Source: Ewingella allii (GTDB taxonomy: Bacteria; Pseudomonadota; Gammaproteobacteria; Enterobacterales; Enterobacteriaceae). Taken from it: 64,000 nt of DNA. How positions within the stretch are numbered: the first letter of the stretch is position 1; each line of letters opens with the position of its first letter. Position numbers and translations under genes: made by a program. The stretch is from assembly GCF_044430645.1 (NCBI RefSeq), contig NZ_JAWUDN010000002.1:248001-312000 (forward strand). Reading direction: 5' to 3'. A model generated the notes under the pieces. That model had not been told where the DNA came from. It searched no databases and saw nothing but the letters and a program-made list of their open reading frames with translations. Positions 63,453-64,000 of the stretch are shown here, piece after piece.

Positions 63453-64000
63453 TCAGATAGACAGCTTTTTGATGCGTTTGCCGCCGTAAAGCAGGTTGAC
63501 GATGGCACGGGTTCCGACGATTGATGTAAACATCGAGGTTGCAACACCGATAGCCGTGGTGATAGCAAAGCCTTTTATCGAACCGGTACCCACCGCATAA
63601 AGAATAATCGCCGTGATCAGGGTAGTAATGTTGGCATCAACGATACTGGAGAACGCGCCTTTATAGCCTTCATGAATCGCCTGCTGAACGGAACGTCCGT
63701 TCTTCAGCTCTTCCTTGATACGTTCGTTAATCAGTACGTTGGCATCAACTGCAACCGCAAGGGTCAGTACGATACCGGCAATACCCGGCATGGTCAGCGT
63801 TGCCCCTGGCAGCAGGGACATGATCCCAACAATCAGAACCAAGTTAGCCACCAGCGCGGTTGTCGCAATCACACCAAACTTACGATACCAAACCACCATA
63901 AACAGAATTGACGCCACCAGACCCCACAAGCAGGCTTCCAGACCCTGGGTGATGTTCTGCATCCCCAAAGTTGGACCGATGGTACGTTCTTCAACAATCT
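63453..64000 (-). CDS. secD: Protein translocase subunit SecD (5' end outside the window)
   Basis: Only the C-terminal part of SecD, about 180 codons, is present; the frame stays open at the window edge. It covers the last membrane helices, with MPGIAGIVLTLAVAVDANVL, INERIKEELKNG, the SSIVDANITTLITAIILYAV helix and ending YGGKRIKKLSI. Normal SecD is about 615 residues. Stop lies 10 nt before the secF GTG, so the pair is co-translated. Confidence 0.95.
   Translation of the reverse strand, partial: IVEERTIGPTLGMQNITQGLEACLWGLVASILFMVVWYRKFGVIATTALVANLVLIVGIMSLLPGATLTMPGIAGIVLTLAVAVDANVLINERIKEELKNGRSVQQAIHEGYKGAFSSIVDANITTLITAIILYAVGTGSIKGFAITTAIGVATSMFTSIVGTRAIVNLLYGGKRIKKLSI

Overview
This 64-kb window is a stretch of core chromosome from a gamma-proteobacterium of the order Enterobacterales, most likely family Yersiniaceae (Rahnella, Serratia, Ewingella, Rouxiella or Yersinia type). 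The gene order largely follows the E. coli acrAB-to-secDF segment. The hha gene encodes a 67-residue YmoA-like protein rather than the longer E. coli Hha, and several insertions (zinc transporter, adenine cassette, cdsH) are not in the E. coli K-12 arrangement. I cannot fix the genus without a database. I see no tRNA, CRISPR array, insertion sequence, prophage or replication origin.

Layout. 1-3863: end of acrA, then acrB (drug efflux). 3906-7110: a zinc-starvation module with the alternative ribosomal proteins L31B/L36B facing a three-gene metal ABC transporter; both units carry near-identical Zur-like dyads, and the transporter operon opens with a 35-residue membrane ORF. 7366-8647: an A+T-rich patch with an unrecognised gene, tomB and hha/ymoA. 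8691-13032: a LysR regulator divergent from adenine deaminase and a purine permease, with a PurR-like box between them. 13173-13421: a small repeat protein. 13554-13666: the 4.5S SRP RNA gene. 13853-28886: ybaZ, ybaY, tesB, amtB-glnK (sigma-54 promoter and NtrC-like site), mdlAB, decR/cdsH, a DUF218 protein, cof, ybaE, queC and fadM. 29004-39226, all minus strand: ybaV, ppiD, hupB, lon, clpX, clpP, tig and bolA, a protein folding and proteolysis cluster with heat-shock promoters at lon and clpP. 39578-48666, all plus strand: yajG, ampG, cyoABCDE and yajR. 48732-64000: yajQ, panE-yajL, thiI, xseB-ispA-dxs, yajO, the minus-strand run nrdR-ribD-ribE-nusB-thiL-pgpA, yajI, and secF with the end of secD.

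How the genes work together. The folding and degradation genes (tig, clpXP, lon, ppiD, ybaV) sit beside the secDF export genes and the housekeeping lipoproteins. Isoprenoid and cofactor genes are grouped: ispA and dxs (isoprenoids, and DXP for thiamine), thiI and thiL (thiamine), ribD and ribE (flavin), and panE (pantothenate). Metabolite-responsive switches are readable in the DNA: zinc (Zur), nitrogen (NtrC/sigma-54/GlnK-AmtB), purine (PurR-like) and cysteine (DecR).

Most of the window is ordinary, well-described chromosome. The least explained items are the 35-residue ORF at 6970-7077, the A+T-rich ORF at 7366-7731, the repeat protein at 13173-13421, paired dyads at decR, and a long imperfect hairpin in the tig leader. 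I found no convincing wholly new multi-gene system. Start codons were reassigned where family alignment from memory, Shine-Dalgarno spacing or stop/start overlaps favoured an internal start.
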